The notes under the pieces: generated by a model
The model's database searches: none
Seen by the model: only the letters and a program-made list of their open reading frames with translations
Told to the model about the DNA's origin: nothing
From: Nocardia sp. NBC_01327
Lineage (GTDB): Bacteria; Actinomycetota; Actinomycetes; Mycobacteriales; Mycobacteriaceae
NCBI RefSeq assembly: GCF_035958815.1
Contig: NZ_CP108383.1
Location: 2,232,001 to 2,296,000 of the forward strand
Direction of reading: 5' to 3'
Length of the DNA stretch: 64,000 bases
In this document: positions 37,000 through 45,088 of the stretch, in pieces
Layout of the letters: every line of letters starts with the position of its first letter
Position numbering within the stretch: position 1 is the stretch's first letter
Made by a program: the position numbers and the translations under genes

Positions 37000-38564
37000 C
37001 GGGGGGCGCTCCTGCCGAGCGTGACCAGATGAGTTTCCGTGTCCTCGGGTGTGTTTCGGTTGAGGATCTGCGAAAACGAGTGTGTCGACTCGATAATGCG
37101 CATGCCCTCCGGCGAGAAAGTGTCCGGGGTGAACAGCCTGGGCGACAGCAGTGGGTGGTTCAGCAACTCGGAGAAGGCCGCAACGACGAACATCCGCCCC
37201 ATGAGGCGGCCCCACAATGCGCCGGTAGCGGGTTCCTCGGCAGCCTGACCCACGTAATAGTCGATATCATCGATCCCGCGATAGCGTTCCCGCAGACCGG
37301 AGATGACCGCCTGGTTGCTGGATATCTGCCTCCAGTCCGTCACCCGCTGCAATCCGGCGAACTCGCGATAGTCGTTGTAGGAAGCCATTTTCAGGGCTCG
37401 CCCCATCACGATGGTCGACTCCTCGATCGGCAGCAGCGACTCGTCCGTATTGAGCAATCCCAGCCGGCCTGCCGCTTGCGTGGACAGGTCCTGGAAGAGT
37501 GGGCCGAGACCGCGGGCCTCGACGAGTTTCCCGTTGGCCAGCGTATCGGCCAAGGGCACGGTGGCGCCGTCTATGACGTATTCGGACGGGATCATGCTGT
37601 GCCAGCGATAGGACATGCTGTATTCGATGGTTACCCAGTTCGGTTGAATCCAGGGTCCGCGGTAGGTGCGCTTGGGATCGAGCGAGAACCGGAAGTGAAA
37701 CGGCGTGAGATGGTTGACGTAGTCTTCCAGCGCCACTCGGGTCAGCAGCACGATCATCACGTTGCGAGTGGTCTGGAAAATGCGCTCGTCATCCCAGCCC
37801 TGGTGTGCGGCGGCGATGATTCCGGCGATGCGGTTGTGTTCGCGCACGAAGAGGGTGGAAAACATTTGAGTGCCGATGGTGGAGTTGGAGCCGTCGCCGC
37901 CCAGCGCGTACAGGGAATCGCGTTTCTCGAGCGGAATACGCTCGAATCTAACGGGTTCCACGCACGCGAACTCAGCTTTGATCTGTCCGGCCTCGCACAG
38001 TAGCGGCGGGAATTCGGCGGCGCCGACCCATCGACTTTTCAGCCGTCCGCCCTCGAAGGCGCGCAGGGCATTACTGATCTCCTCGGTGTGCCCATAGAGC
38101 GGTCTAGCGTCCACTATGTGTGTCGAATCGATGCGAGCGGGATCGGGATCGTTTCCGCGGTGCAGGAATCCGTCGGTGAACCACTGCGACCACGCGGGGA
38201 GTAAAGCGCTCGATCGTTCGGCAGCCACGGTCGCACCCGTTCGCCGGAACAGTTCGGCAGCCTCGGCGGGCGTCGGTAAGCCCGGGCGTAATTCGTCGAC
38301 CGGTGGCAATTGCCGTCCGATGTAGGTCCGATCGGTCAGAGACGGCCAGCTGGTGTAAGAGTCTCGGGCACTCAATGGTTCGGGACGCGTCGGCAAGTTC
38401 CGCATCGCAATGTGCGTCAGCTGACTGTTCAGCTGACACTGAACCGGGGTAATGCGATTCACCGCGGCCCAGAACGGACCATAATGCGACAATACGTGCG
38501 CGGCGAGCCGCGCGGGCCGGCCGTCGCGAGACACGTCACGCCCGGACGTGGTAGCACTGCACAT
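36996..38564 (-). CDS. Animal-type haem peroxidase, cyclooxygenase/dioxygenase-like
   Basis: The 522-residue protein belongs to the peroxidase-cyclooxygenase superfamily. The cyclooxygenase-type block EYSMSYRWHSMIPSEY contains the proximal haem His322 and, three residues before, Tyr319 corresponding to the radical Tyr385 of COX-1. The segment FVREHNRIAGII matches the conserved REHNR helix. At the position of the distal His of COX (FTHQFF) the sequence reads WSQWFTDGFLH, with Asp131 in place of His; the fine alignment needs checking. Bacterial relatives oxygenate unsaturated fatty acids. No signal peptide is evident. It sits between glutamate decarboxylase and a desaturase in one operon, which supports a fatty-acid oxygenase role. 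Confidence 0.85.
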   Translation of the reverse strand: MCSATTSGRDVSRDGRPARLAAHVLSHYGPFWAAVNRITPVQCQLNSQLTHIAMRNLPTRPEPLSARDSYTSWPSLTDRTYIGRQLPPVDELRPGLPTPAEAAELFRRTGATVAAERSSALLPAWSQWFTDGFLHRGNDPDPARIDSTHIVDARPLYGHTEEISNALRAFEGGRLKSRWVGAAEFPPLLCEAGQIKAEFACVEPVRFERIPLEKRDSLYALGGDGSNSTIGTQMFSTLFVREHNRIAGIIAAAHQGWDDERIFQTTRNVMIVLLTRVALEDYVNHLTPFHFRFSLDPKRTYRGPWIQPNWVTIEYSMSYRWHSMIPSEYVIDGATVPLADTLANGKLVEARGLGPLFQDLSTQAAGRLGLLNTDESLLPIEESTIVMGRALKMASYNDYREFAGLQRVTDWRQISSNQAVISGLRERYRGIDDIDYYVGQAAEEPATGALWGRLMGRMFVVAAFSELLNHPLLSPRLFTPDTFSPEGMRIIESTHSFSQILNRNTPEDTETHLVTLGRSAPR

Positions 38565-38596
38565 GGGACACCCCTCGAAACGTAACTGGTGTGGTT

Positions 38597-39952
38597 TTAT
38601 CGCTGCTGTGCGGTTTCGAGGAATGCCACCTCGCGCCGTATGTCCGTCAGGAGCATTTCGGCGACGGCTTTGCTGAAACCATTGCGAATGACGAATCTGG
38701 CCACCGAGATATGTTCCAGATTGGGTGGCAATGTGTAGGTGGGCGCCTGCCAGCCACGCAGTCTCAACCGATCGGACAGGTCTTGGACGGTGAATATCTG
38801 CTCGCGGCCGGGGTCCACCCGCACGGTGAGGATGGGCAGGTGCTCACCACCCGAGATCACCTGTAGGCCATCGATCTCCGCCACCTGTTCGGCGAGGTAG
38901 CGCGTGACATCGACGGACGCCTGCTGGACCGCTCGGTACCCGCCGAAACCCAGGCGCAGGAAGTTGTAGTACTGAGCGATGACCGGCGCCCCGGACCGGG
39001 AGAAGCTCAGTGTGAACGTTTCTATGTCACCGCCGAGCAGGTCGCAATTCATCACGAGATCCTTGGGCAGCGCGGAGGGTTCCTGCCATACGACCCAGCC
39101 GACTCCGGGGAAGACCAGGCCGAACTTGTGCCCGGAGGTATTGATCGACTGGACTCGGGGTAAACGGAAGTCCCACACCAGATCCGGCTCCAAGAAGGGC
39201 GTGATGAATCCGCCGATCGCGGCATCCACATGCAAGGGGATGTCGATTCCCGTTCGCTCCTGCAGTGCATCCAGCTCCGCCGACATCTGCGCGATCGGAT
39301 CGAGCTTGCCGACCTGTGTCGACCCGAGCACGCCGATCACACCGATGGTGTTCTCGTCGCAGAACTCTCGTAACCGTGCAGCGTCGAGCGTGTAATTCTC
39401 CTCTTCGATCGGCATCCAACGAGGTTCGACATCCCAGTAGCGGCAGAATTTCGGCCAGCAGGTGTGAACCGCCGTGGGCAGCACCAGGTTCGGCCGATCG
39501 ACCGAACGGCCCAGCGCGCGCCGGCGTTCGCGCCACTGGAATTTCATGGCCAGCCCACCCAGCATCGCGGCCTCACTGGAACCGCTGGTCGAACATCCCA
39601 CGCTGATGCCATCGGGGTCACGCCACAGGTTGTCGAGGATATTGACGCAACGCGCCTCCATTTCGGCGGTCTGCGGGTACTGGTCGTGGTCGACAATATT
39701 TCGATCCAGGGTCTCCGCAATGAGTTCGCGGGCTTGCGGTTCCATCCACGTCGTGCAGAAAGTCGCCATATTGAGACGGGCGTTGCCATCCAATATGAGT
39801 TCGTCACGGATCAGTGCCGCGGCGGCTTCGGGCGACATCGGGTTATCGGGGATTGTGAATTTCGGTACCCCGCCGTCCGGAACCAGGCCGCTATACAGGG
39901 GGTTGATTTCGACCGATTCGCTCCACCGGTCCGACTGCACATGGGTAAGCAT
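38597..39952 (-). CDS. gadB: Glutamate decarboxylase
   Basis: The 451-residue PLP enzyme has the family blocks NMATFCTTWMEPQA, GCSTSGSSEAAMLGGLA, HVDAAIGGFITPF and the PLP lysine Lys276 in INTSGHKFGLV, followed by PGVGWVVW and TLSFSRSGAPVIAQYYNFLRLG. It converts glutamate to GABA with proton consumption. In other actinobacteria gadB is usually with a Glu/GABA antiporter or alone; here it is the first gene of an operon with a haem peroxidase (32 bases downstream) and a desaturase. The link between GABA or another decarboxylated amino acid and oxidised fatty acids is unusual. Confidence 0.92.
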   Translation of the reverse strand: MLTHVQSDRWSESVEINPLYSGLVPDGGVPKFTIPDNPMSPEAAAALIRDELILDGNARLNMATFCTTWMEPQARELIAETLDRNIVDHDQYPQTAEMEARCVNILDNLWRDPDGISVGCSTSGSSEAAMLGGLAMKFQWRERRRALGRSVDRPNLVLPTAVHTCWPKFCRYWDVEPRWMPIEEENYTLDAARLREFCDENTIGVIGVLGSTQVGKLDPIAQMSAELDALQERTGIDIPLHVDAAIGGFITPFLEPDLVWDFRLPRVQSINTSGHKFGLVFPGVGWVVWQEPSALPKDLVMNCDLLGGDIETFTLSFSRSGAPVIAQYYNFLRLGFGGYRAVQQASVDVTRYLAEQVAEIDGLQVISGGEHLPILTVRVDPGREQIFTVQDLSDRLRLRGWQAPTYTLPPNLEHISVARFVIRNGFSKAVAEMLLTDIRREVAFLETAQQR

Positions 39953-40236
39953 CGTTCACGCACCTTCTCAGCGCGCTCAGGGCAGAAGAAACAGCGCACT
40001 GATTTTGGGGGATAAGAGCCTTCGAGATGGCAAGGCGCTGCCGGCTACCCGTTCCATTGCTAGGGAGTATTCGCTTTCACCGACCTCTGCACATTGTGGA
40101 TGCACGGCGCGGCAAGCTCTCAGGGTCCTGGAAACATCAGGGACATAAGAATATTGGGTTTGATGGCTATATCGGGGCAATCGCTCCTGTAGCAAGGTTA
40201 GCAGTCGGTGTGTTAGTGCTGCAATAGAACGGCCGA

Positions 40237-40281
40237 GACGGAGTGCATCGCCGAATTGGTCGCTGCCAGTCCACTGTTCGC
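40237..40281 (+). repeat. 45-base direct repeat, copy B (regulator gene fragment)
   Basis: It is 43/45 identical to 35749-35793 inside the MmyB-type gene. The frame would encode CIAELVAASPLFA but has no start or continuation, so it is a pseudogene scrap. Confidence 0.85.
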
Positions 40282-40291
40282 CGTGGCCGGA

Positions 40292-40332
40292 GATCGTGTT
40301 CGGCCCGCCGAGTGATCGTGTTCGGCCCGCCG
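40292..40332 (+). repeat. Two tandem copies of a 22-base unit
   Basis: The 19-base core GATCGTGTTCGGCCCGCCG occurs at 40292-40310 and 40314-40332, separated by three bases, just before the start of the transporter gene at 40362. It may be a duplication made with the adjacent junction or a promoter element. Confidence 0.7.
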
Positions 40333-40361
40333 GCCGCCCGCAGGTCGCCTAGGCTGCGGGC

Positions 40362-41690
40362 ATGGCTGAGGTTTCCGGGCGGGAGACGATCGGATCGGCG
40401 GCCGCCCGCGGGCCGGTGGTGGCCTGGGGCCTGTGGGATTGGGCGGGGTCCGCCTTCAATGCCGTGATCCTCACCTTCGTATTCTCGGTGTATCTCACCG
40501 ACAAGGTGGGAAAGGATCTGCCCGGCGGTATTTCGTCGAGCGCGTGGCTGGGCTGGGCGCTGGGCCTGGCCGGGCTGGTGGTGGCCGTGACGGCCCCGGT
40601 GAGCGGCCAGTGGTTCGATGCGACCGCCAAACGCAAACTGTCCCTGGGTGTCCTGACCGCGATCACGGTCGTGCTCATGGCCGCGATGTTCTTCGTGCAC
40701 GAGAACTACCGCTATCTGTGGCTGGGCCTGGTGCTGCTGGGCATCGGATCGGCGATCTTCGAACTGGCGCATGTGCCCTACAACGCCATGCTGCGGCAGG
40801 TGTCCACCCCCGCGAATGTCGGCCGCATCTCCGGATTCGGCTGGGCCATGGGCTATTTCGGCGGCATCGTGCTGCTGCTGATCGTCTACTTCGGCTTCAT
40901 CTCCGGGAAGGGCGACTATCGCGGACTGCTCGGCGTACCCGTCGACGACGGGCTGAACATCCGCCTGGTGGCACTGGTGGCCGCCGTCTGGTTCGCGGCG
41001 TTCGCCATTCCGCTGTTCCTCTTCGTTCCCGAATTACCGCGCACCGCCGCCGATCCCGGTGCGGCGACACACCGGATCACCGATGCCTACCGGGTGCTGT
41101 GGCGCGATGTGCGCGAACTCTGGCACGTCGATCGCCGCGCCGTCGGATTCCTGTTCGCCAGCGCCATCTTCCGGGACGGCCTGGCGGGCGTGTTCACCTT
41201 CGGCGCGGTACTGGCGGTCCGGGTCTACGGCATTGCCGACTCCGATGTGCTGCTGTTCGGCGTCGCCGCGAATGTTGTTGCGGCACTGGGCGCTATCACC
41301 GCCGGCCGCTTCGATGACCGCATCGGCCCGAAACCGGTGATCGTGCTGTCCCTGGCCGCCATGATCGTCTGCGGCCTGATCCTGCTGGTGGTCTCCGGCC
41401 CGGTGATGTTCTGGATCTTCGGCCTGCTGCTCACCGTCTTCGTCGGCCCGGCGCAATCCTCCGCCCGCACCTTCCTGGTGCGGCTCGCTCCGCCCGGTCG
41501 CGAGGGCCAGATGTTCGGCCTCTACGCCACCACGGGCCGCGCCGTATCTTTCCTGGCGCCGATACTTTTCGGGTTCTTCGTCTGGTCGTTCGATTCCGAG
41601 CGCGCGGGCATCATCGGCATCGTGCTGGTGCTGGCGCTCGGACTTGCCGCCCTGGTCCCGGTGCGCGCGGACGATCTGGGTGGCCGCTGA
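40362..41690 (+). CDS. UMF1/Atg22-type MFS transporter
   Basis: The 442-residue protein has about twelve hydrophobic helices. The N-terminal motif WGLWDWAGSAFNAVILTFVFS is that of the UMF1 family (unknown major facilitator; Atg22-like, which in yeast exports amino acids from the vacuole). Further family features are ELAHVPYNAML in helix 4-5 and GPAQSSARTFLVRLAP in helix 10-11. Bacterial members are uncharacterised; an amino-acid or peptide efflux role is possible. It converges with the TetR gene, three bases apart. No partner gene is obvious. Confidence 0.88.
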   Translation: MAEVSGRETIGSAAARGPVVAWGLWDWAGSAFNAVILTFVFSVYLTDKVGKDLPGGISSSAWLGWALGLAGLVVAVTAPVSGQWFDATAKRKLSLGVLTAITVVLMAAMFFVHENYRYLWLGLVLLGIGSAIFELAHVPYNAMLRQVSTPANVGRISGFGWAMGYFGGIVLLLIVYFGFISGKGDYRGLLGVPVDDGLNIRLVALVAAVWFAAFAIPLFLFVPELPRTAADPGAATHRITDAYRVLWRDVRELWHVDRRAVGFLFASAIFRDGLAGVFTFGAVLAVRVYGIADSDVLLFGVAANVVAALGAITAGRFDDRIGPKPVIVLSLAAMIVCGLILLVVSGPVMFWIFGLLLTVFVGPAQSSARTFLVRLAPPGREGQMFGLYATTGRAVSFLAPILFGFFVWSFDSERAGIIGIVLVLALGLAALVPVRADDLGGR

Positions 41691-41693
41691 TTC

Positions 41694-42344
41694 TCAGCGC
41701 GGCGCCATCGCATCCGGATCCCAGGCGCCCATGCCGAGTGAGATGAGCCGCACGTGCAGGACCACGCGGTCGACAATGCGCGGGCGATCGCGGGGTTCGG
41801 CCACGACATAGTCCGCGATGCGATCGGCGACCGTGGCCACAATGAGGTCGGCGGCGAACTCGAGATCGTCGGGCGACCAGTGGTCGAGGGTGCGTATGCG
41901 GGACAGATCCACGACGAGTTCCCGGACGATGAGTTGCATTTCCACGGCGATCGCGCCACGGAGTGCCGCGGATCCACCGTGCCGTTCCCGAATGAGGAAG
42001 CCCCATAGATCGCGTTTGCCGTCGACCTGTTCGAAAACGAACCGGACGCTGTCGGCCAGGCGGGCGTCGGGGGTCCGGCGCACTTCGCGCAGGGCCAGTC
42101 GCAATTGCCGCACGCCCTCCTCGACCAGCGAGGTGCCGAGTTCGTCGAGGGAGGTGAAGTGCCGGTAGAAGGCGGTCGGCACAATGCCGGCCGAGCGTGC
42201 GATCTCGCGCAGGCTCAGGGCGGCGAAGCCGCGGTCGGCGGCCAGGGCGAGGGTGCCGTCCAGTAGTGCTGCGCGGGTGCGCTCCTTGCGTTCACCCCTG
42301 GTTGCTGCCTGCTCGCTCACGTCGATGAGCATACATTCGTTCAC
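41694..42344 (-). CDS. TetR-family regulator, FabR-like, next to desaturase operon
   Basis: The 216-residue protein has a TetR HTH (RTRAALLDGTLALAADRGFA, then SLREIARSAGIVPTAFYRHF) and an all-helical ligand domain. The sequence of the HTH with PTAFYRHF and the following SLDELG resembles regulators of unsaturated fatty-acid synthesis (FabR/DesT-like). It is divergent from the reductase/desaturase pair, fitting such a role. Two ATG codons are possible, 42344 and 42332; 10-base tandem repeats cover both. Likely it represses the 42526-45088 operon in response to acyl-CoA composition; this is inference from position and family. Confidence 0.88.
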   Translation of the reverse strand: MNECMLIDVSEQAATRGERKERTRAALLDGTLALAADRGFAALSLREIARSAGIVPTAFYRHFTSLDELGTSLVEEGVRQLRLALREVRRTPDARLADSVRFVFEQVDGKRDLWGFLIRERHGGSAALRGAIAVEMQLIVRELVVDLSRIRTLDHWSPDDLEFAADLIVATVADRIADYVVAEPRDRPRIVDRVVLHVRLISLGMGAWDPDAMAPR

Positions 42345-42358
42345 ATTCGTTCCATTCG
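42333..42358. promoter_or_regulatory. Tandem 10-base repeats overlapping the TetR start
   Basis: ACATTCGTTC is repeated exactly at 42333-42342 and 42343-42352 and is followed by CATTCG (42353-42358). It overlaps the TetR start codons and may be its own operator. Confidence 0.5.
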
Positions 42359-42365
42359 CGAGATG

Positions 42366-42382
42366 TCGTGTGGGTCACACGA
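42366..42382. promoter_or_regulatory. 17-base palindrome, candidate TetR operator
   Basis: TCGTGTG-GGT-CACACGA is a perfect inverted repeat with three-base centre in the TetR/reductase intergenic region. A weaker one, ACACT-AGTTG-AGTGT, follows at 42416-42430. Either could be the site controlling the divergent promoters. Confidence 0.55.
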
Positions 42383-42525
42383 ACTGCCGGTTGAACTGGA
42401 TGGCCTCCACCCGGCACACTAGTTGAGTGTACAGATGTGCACCGAAATTAGTGCCCATCGGAGAGCACGGTGCTCATCGCAAGCGACAGTCGCCCACAGC
42501 CCGGGCGACGTAACAGGAGGCCCGC

Positions 42526-43587
42526 ATGGTTGGACTCATCGACCTCGTGGAAAGGCTGACCACTCCGCACCCGCTGGACCGCTACCTGGAACTGGTCCGG
42601 CCCACGCTCACCCTGCGCCAGATGCGCGCCGAGATCACCCACGTGCGACGCAGCGCCGTGGGCTCGGTGACGCTCACGCTGCGGCCGACCCGGCAGTGGA
42701 CCGGGCATCTGGCCGGGCAGTACGTGCAGATCGGCGTCGTCATCGACGGTGTGCGCCATACCCGCTGCTATTCGCCGGTGAATACGCAGACCCGCCGCGA
42801 TCGGCACATCGAACTCACCATCAAGGCGCATCCGCACGGCCTGGTGTCGAACTATCTGCACGAGAACGCGATTCCCGGCATGGTGGTGGACCTGGCGCCG
42901 GCCGCCGGCGTCTTTCATCTGCCCGAGCAGCGGCCCGACCGGATCGTGCTGATCACCGGTGGCAGCGGTATCACCCCGGCGCTGTCCATGCTGCGCACCC
43001 TCGCCACCGAGGGGTACCAGGGCCGGGTGCTGTTCCTGCACTACAACCGTTCACCGGAATGGGTGCCGCACCGCGCCGAACTGCAGGCGCTGGCGCTGGC
43101 GCACACCAACTTCCGTGTGGAGATGCTCTACCCGGAGCTGGGACAGGATCCGAACTTCAGCTACGACGAGCTGGAGCGGCTCGCCCCGTGGTTCGCCGCG
43201 GCGCAGACCTACCTGTGCGGTCCGCCCGGACTCATGAAGGCGGTGCGCACCGTCTACGAGGCCGAGCAGCTCAGCGATCGGCTGCACCTGGAGGAGTTCG
43301 TCCTCACCGTCGCACCGGCCGATCCGGCCACGGCGGAAGGCTCGGTGACCTTCTCCGGCAGTGACATCACTACCGAGAACACCGGCGCCAGCCTGCTCGA
43401 GCAGGCCGAATCCGCCGGTCTCACACCGGCATACGGCTGCCGGATGGGGATCTGCTTCACCTGCACCGCGGTCAAGCGCAGCGGCTGCACCCGCAATCTG
43501 CGCACCGGAGAGGTCGACGCCGACCCCGATCAGCCCATTCAACTCTGCATCAACGCCCCCGTCGGGGACGTCGACATCGCTATCTGA
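42526..43587 (+). CDS. Ferredoxin reductase with 2Fe-2S domain, electron donor of the desaturase
   Basis: The 353-residue protein has an FAD domain (RHTRCYSPVNTQT), an NAD(P)H domain (VLITGGSGITPALSMLRTL; TYLCGPPGLMKAV) and a C-terminal plant-type 2Fe-2S domain with the ligands YGCRMGICFTCTA and a distal Cys in IQLCINAP. This is the architecture of Rv3230c, which delivers electrons from NADPH to DesA3 in Mycobacterium tuberculosis. The desaturase gene begins 13 bases downstream with a strong ribosome site, so the two form a redox pair. Start ATG 42526 is preceded by AGGAGG. Confidence 0.92.
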   Translation: MVGLIDLVERLTTPHPLDRYLELVRPTLTLRQMRAEITHVRRSAVGSVTLTLRPTRQWTGHLAGQYVQIGVVIDGVRHTRCYSPVNTQTRRDRHIELTIKAHPHGLVSNYLHENAIPGMVVDLAPAAGVFHLPEQRPDRIVLITGGSGITPALSMLRTLATEGYQGRVLFLHYNRSPEWVPHRAELQALALAHTNFRVEMLYPELGQDPNFSYDELERLAPWFAAAQTYLCGPPGLMKAVRTVYEAEQLSDRLHLEEFVLTVAPADPATAEGSVTFSGSDITTENTGASLLEQAESAGLTPAYGCRMGICFTCTAVKRSGCTRNLRTGEVDADPDQPIQLCINAPVGDVDIAI

Positions 43588-43600
43588 AGGAGGGATCGTC

Positions 43601-44746
43601 ATGGCGATTCTCACCGAAACACCCGCGGGCCCCGTGGTTCTCAGTGCCGAGCAGGTCGAGGAGATCGGCCGCGAGCTCGACGCGCTGCGTGCCCGCGTCG
43701 TCGAAGATCTGGGCGAGCGCGACCGCGAATACATCTACTCGATCATCAAGGCGCAGCGTGGTTTCGAGGTCGCGGGCCGCGGCCTGATGTACCTCGGCTT
43801 CCTGCCGCCGTTCTGGCTGGCGGGCGTGGCCTCGCTGACCGTGTCGAAGATTCTCGACAATATGGAGATCGGCCACAATGTCATGCACGGCCAGTACGAC
43901 TGGATGCGTGAGCCCGGCCTGAACTCCCGCGAGTTCGAGTGGGACACGGTCTGCCCGGCCGATCAGTGGCGGCACTCGCACAACTACATGCACCACACCT
44001 TCACCAATATCCATGGCAAAGACCGTGATATCGGCTACGGCATCCTGCGCGTGGACGAGGCCCAGGCCTGGAATCCGCTGCGGCTGGGCAATCCGCTCTA
44101 CGCGTTCTTCCTGATGGTGGCCTTCGAGTGGGGTGTGATGGGCCACGACCTCGAGGTGGAGAACATCGTCCGCGGCAAGCGCTCGTGGTCGGATATCAAG
44201 TCGCTGGTCAAGGGGCAGGTCCGCAAGGCCGGCAAGCAGGTGCTCAAGGACTATGTGATCTTCCCCGCGCTGACCGGTCCGCTGTTCCTGTCCACGCTGG
44301 CGGGGAACTTCACCGCCAATATCGCGCGCAATCTGTGGACCTTCTCCATCATCTTCTGCGGTCACTTCCCCTCGGGCGTACAGACGTTCACCGAGGAGGA
44401 GACGGCGGAGGAGACCCAGGGCGAGTGGTACGTGCGCCAGATGCTGGGCTCGGCCAATATCGAGGGCGGCCGGACCTTCCACATCATGTCGGGCAATCTC
44501 TCGCATCAGATCGAGCACCACCTGTTCCCGGATCTGCCGGCCAACCGGTATCCGGAGATCGCCCCCGAGGTGAAGGCGCTGGCCGAGAAGCACGGCCTGC
44601 CGTACAACACGGGCAGCTTCAGCCAGCAGATCGGTTCGGTCTGGGCGAAGCTGTTCAAGCTGGCACTGCCTCCGGCGCTCGTGAAATCGCAGCCGACCGG
44701 TGTTATTGTGATGCGCCGGGGGACGGCTAGCGAAGTGGGCGTGTGA
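43601..44746 (+). CDS. desA3: Membrane fatty acid desaturase, DesA3-like
   Basis: The 381-residue protein has three histidine boxes HNVMHGQYD, HSHNYMHHTFTN and NLSHQIEHHLFPD, typical of the acyl-lipid/linoleoyl-CoA desaturase family, and four hydrophobic segments. With the upstream reductase it corresponds to the DesA3/Rv3230c system that makes oleate from stearoyl-CoA, keeping membrane fluidity. Start 43601 has GAAGGAGGG nearby. It is a second desaturase in the window and is not closely related to that at 36049, which has an HRCFTH-type box. All ligands are present. Confidence 0.92.
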   Translation: MAILTETPAGPVVLSAEQVEEIGRELDALRARVVEDLGERDREYIYSIIKAQRGFEVAGRGLMYLGFLPPFWLAGVASLTVSKILDNMEIGHNVMHGQYDWMREPGLNSREFEWDTVCPADQWRHSHNYMHHTFTNIHGKDRDIGYGILRVDEAQAWNPLRLGNPLYAFFLMVAFEWGVMGHDLEVENIVRGKRSWSDIKSLVKGQVRKAGKQVLKDYVIFPALTGPLFLSTLAGNFTANIARNLWTFSIIFCGHFPSGVQTFTEEETAEETQGEWYVRQMLGSANIEGGRTFHIMSGNLSHQIEHHLFPDLPANRYPEIAPEVKALAEKHGLPYNTGSFSQQIGSVWAKLFKLALPPALVKSQPTGVIVMRRGTASEVGV

Positions 44747-45088
44747 ATGATCGGGAAATTCGAAAGCAATAAGGATCTGATCCAGGAATTGACGGCGACC
44801 GGGGCACGGCACGTCGGCAATATCGCAACGATCATTACCGGAACCGTCGCGGAAGTGACCCGGGAGATCGGCGAATGGGTCACCGACGCCATCGAGATGC
44901 GGGAGGCTGCGGTCGCCGCCCAGCGCGATGCCGCCGCCCAGCGCGCCGCTGCCGCCGACTCCGACTACGACCAGGACTTCGACGACGAAGACCTCGAACC
45001 CGTTGTCGCACACGATGATTCCTCGAAGCCGACGGTAACTGCCGCCGAGCCCGAGTTCATCGACGCCGAGGTCGTAGACCCCCGCTGA
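44747..45088 (+). CDS. Small protein of the desaturase operon, function unknown
   Basis: The 113-residue protein starts on the base after the desaturase stop. Its first half forms a helix with mixed polarity (LTATGARHVGNIATIITGTVAEVTREIG is one continuous region, residues 16-43), followed by an Ala-rich helix and an acidic, disordered tail (DYDQDFDDEDLE). There is no signal peptide. The amphipathic helix and acidic tail could dock on the membrane or on the desaturase. I know no characterised member; conservation of position after desA3 in Nocardia would support a functional link. It ends tail-to-tail, without a gap, with the DUF4254 gene. Confidence 0.75.
   Translation: MIGKFESNKDLIQELTATGARHVGNIATIITGTVAEVTREIGEWVTDAIEMREAAVAAQRDAAAQRAAAADSDYDQDFDDEDLEPVVAHDDSSKPTVTAAEPEFIDAEVVDPR

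Larger units (their letters stand above)
39953..40361. other. Intergenic junction region, relatively AT-rich, with repeat remnants
   Basis: The 409 bases upstream of gadB contain no convincing gene. The first 250 bases are clearly more AT-rich than the neighbourhood and should hold the gadB promoter. At 40237-40281 a fragment of the MmyB-type regulator reappears, followed by a 22-base-period duplication (40292-40332). The region looks like one end of an inserted segment. Confidence 0.55.
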
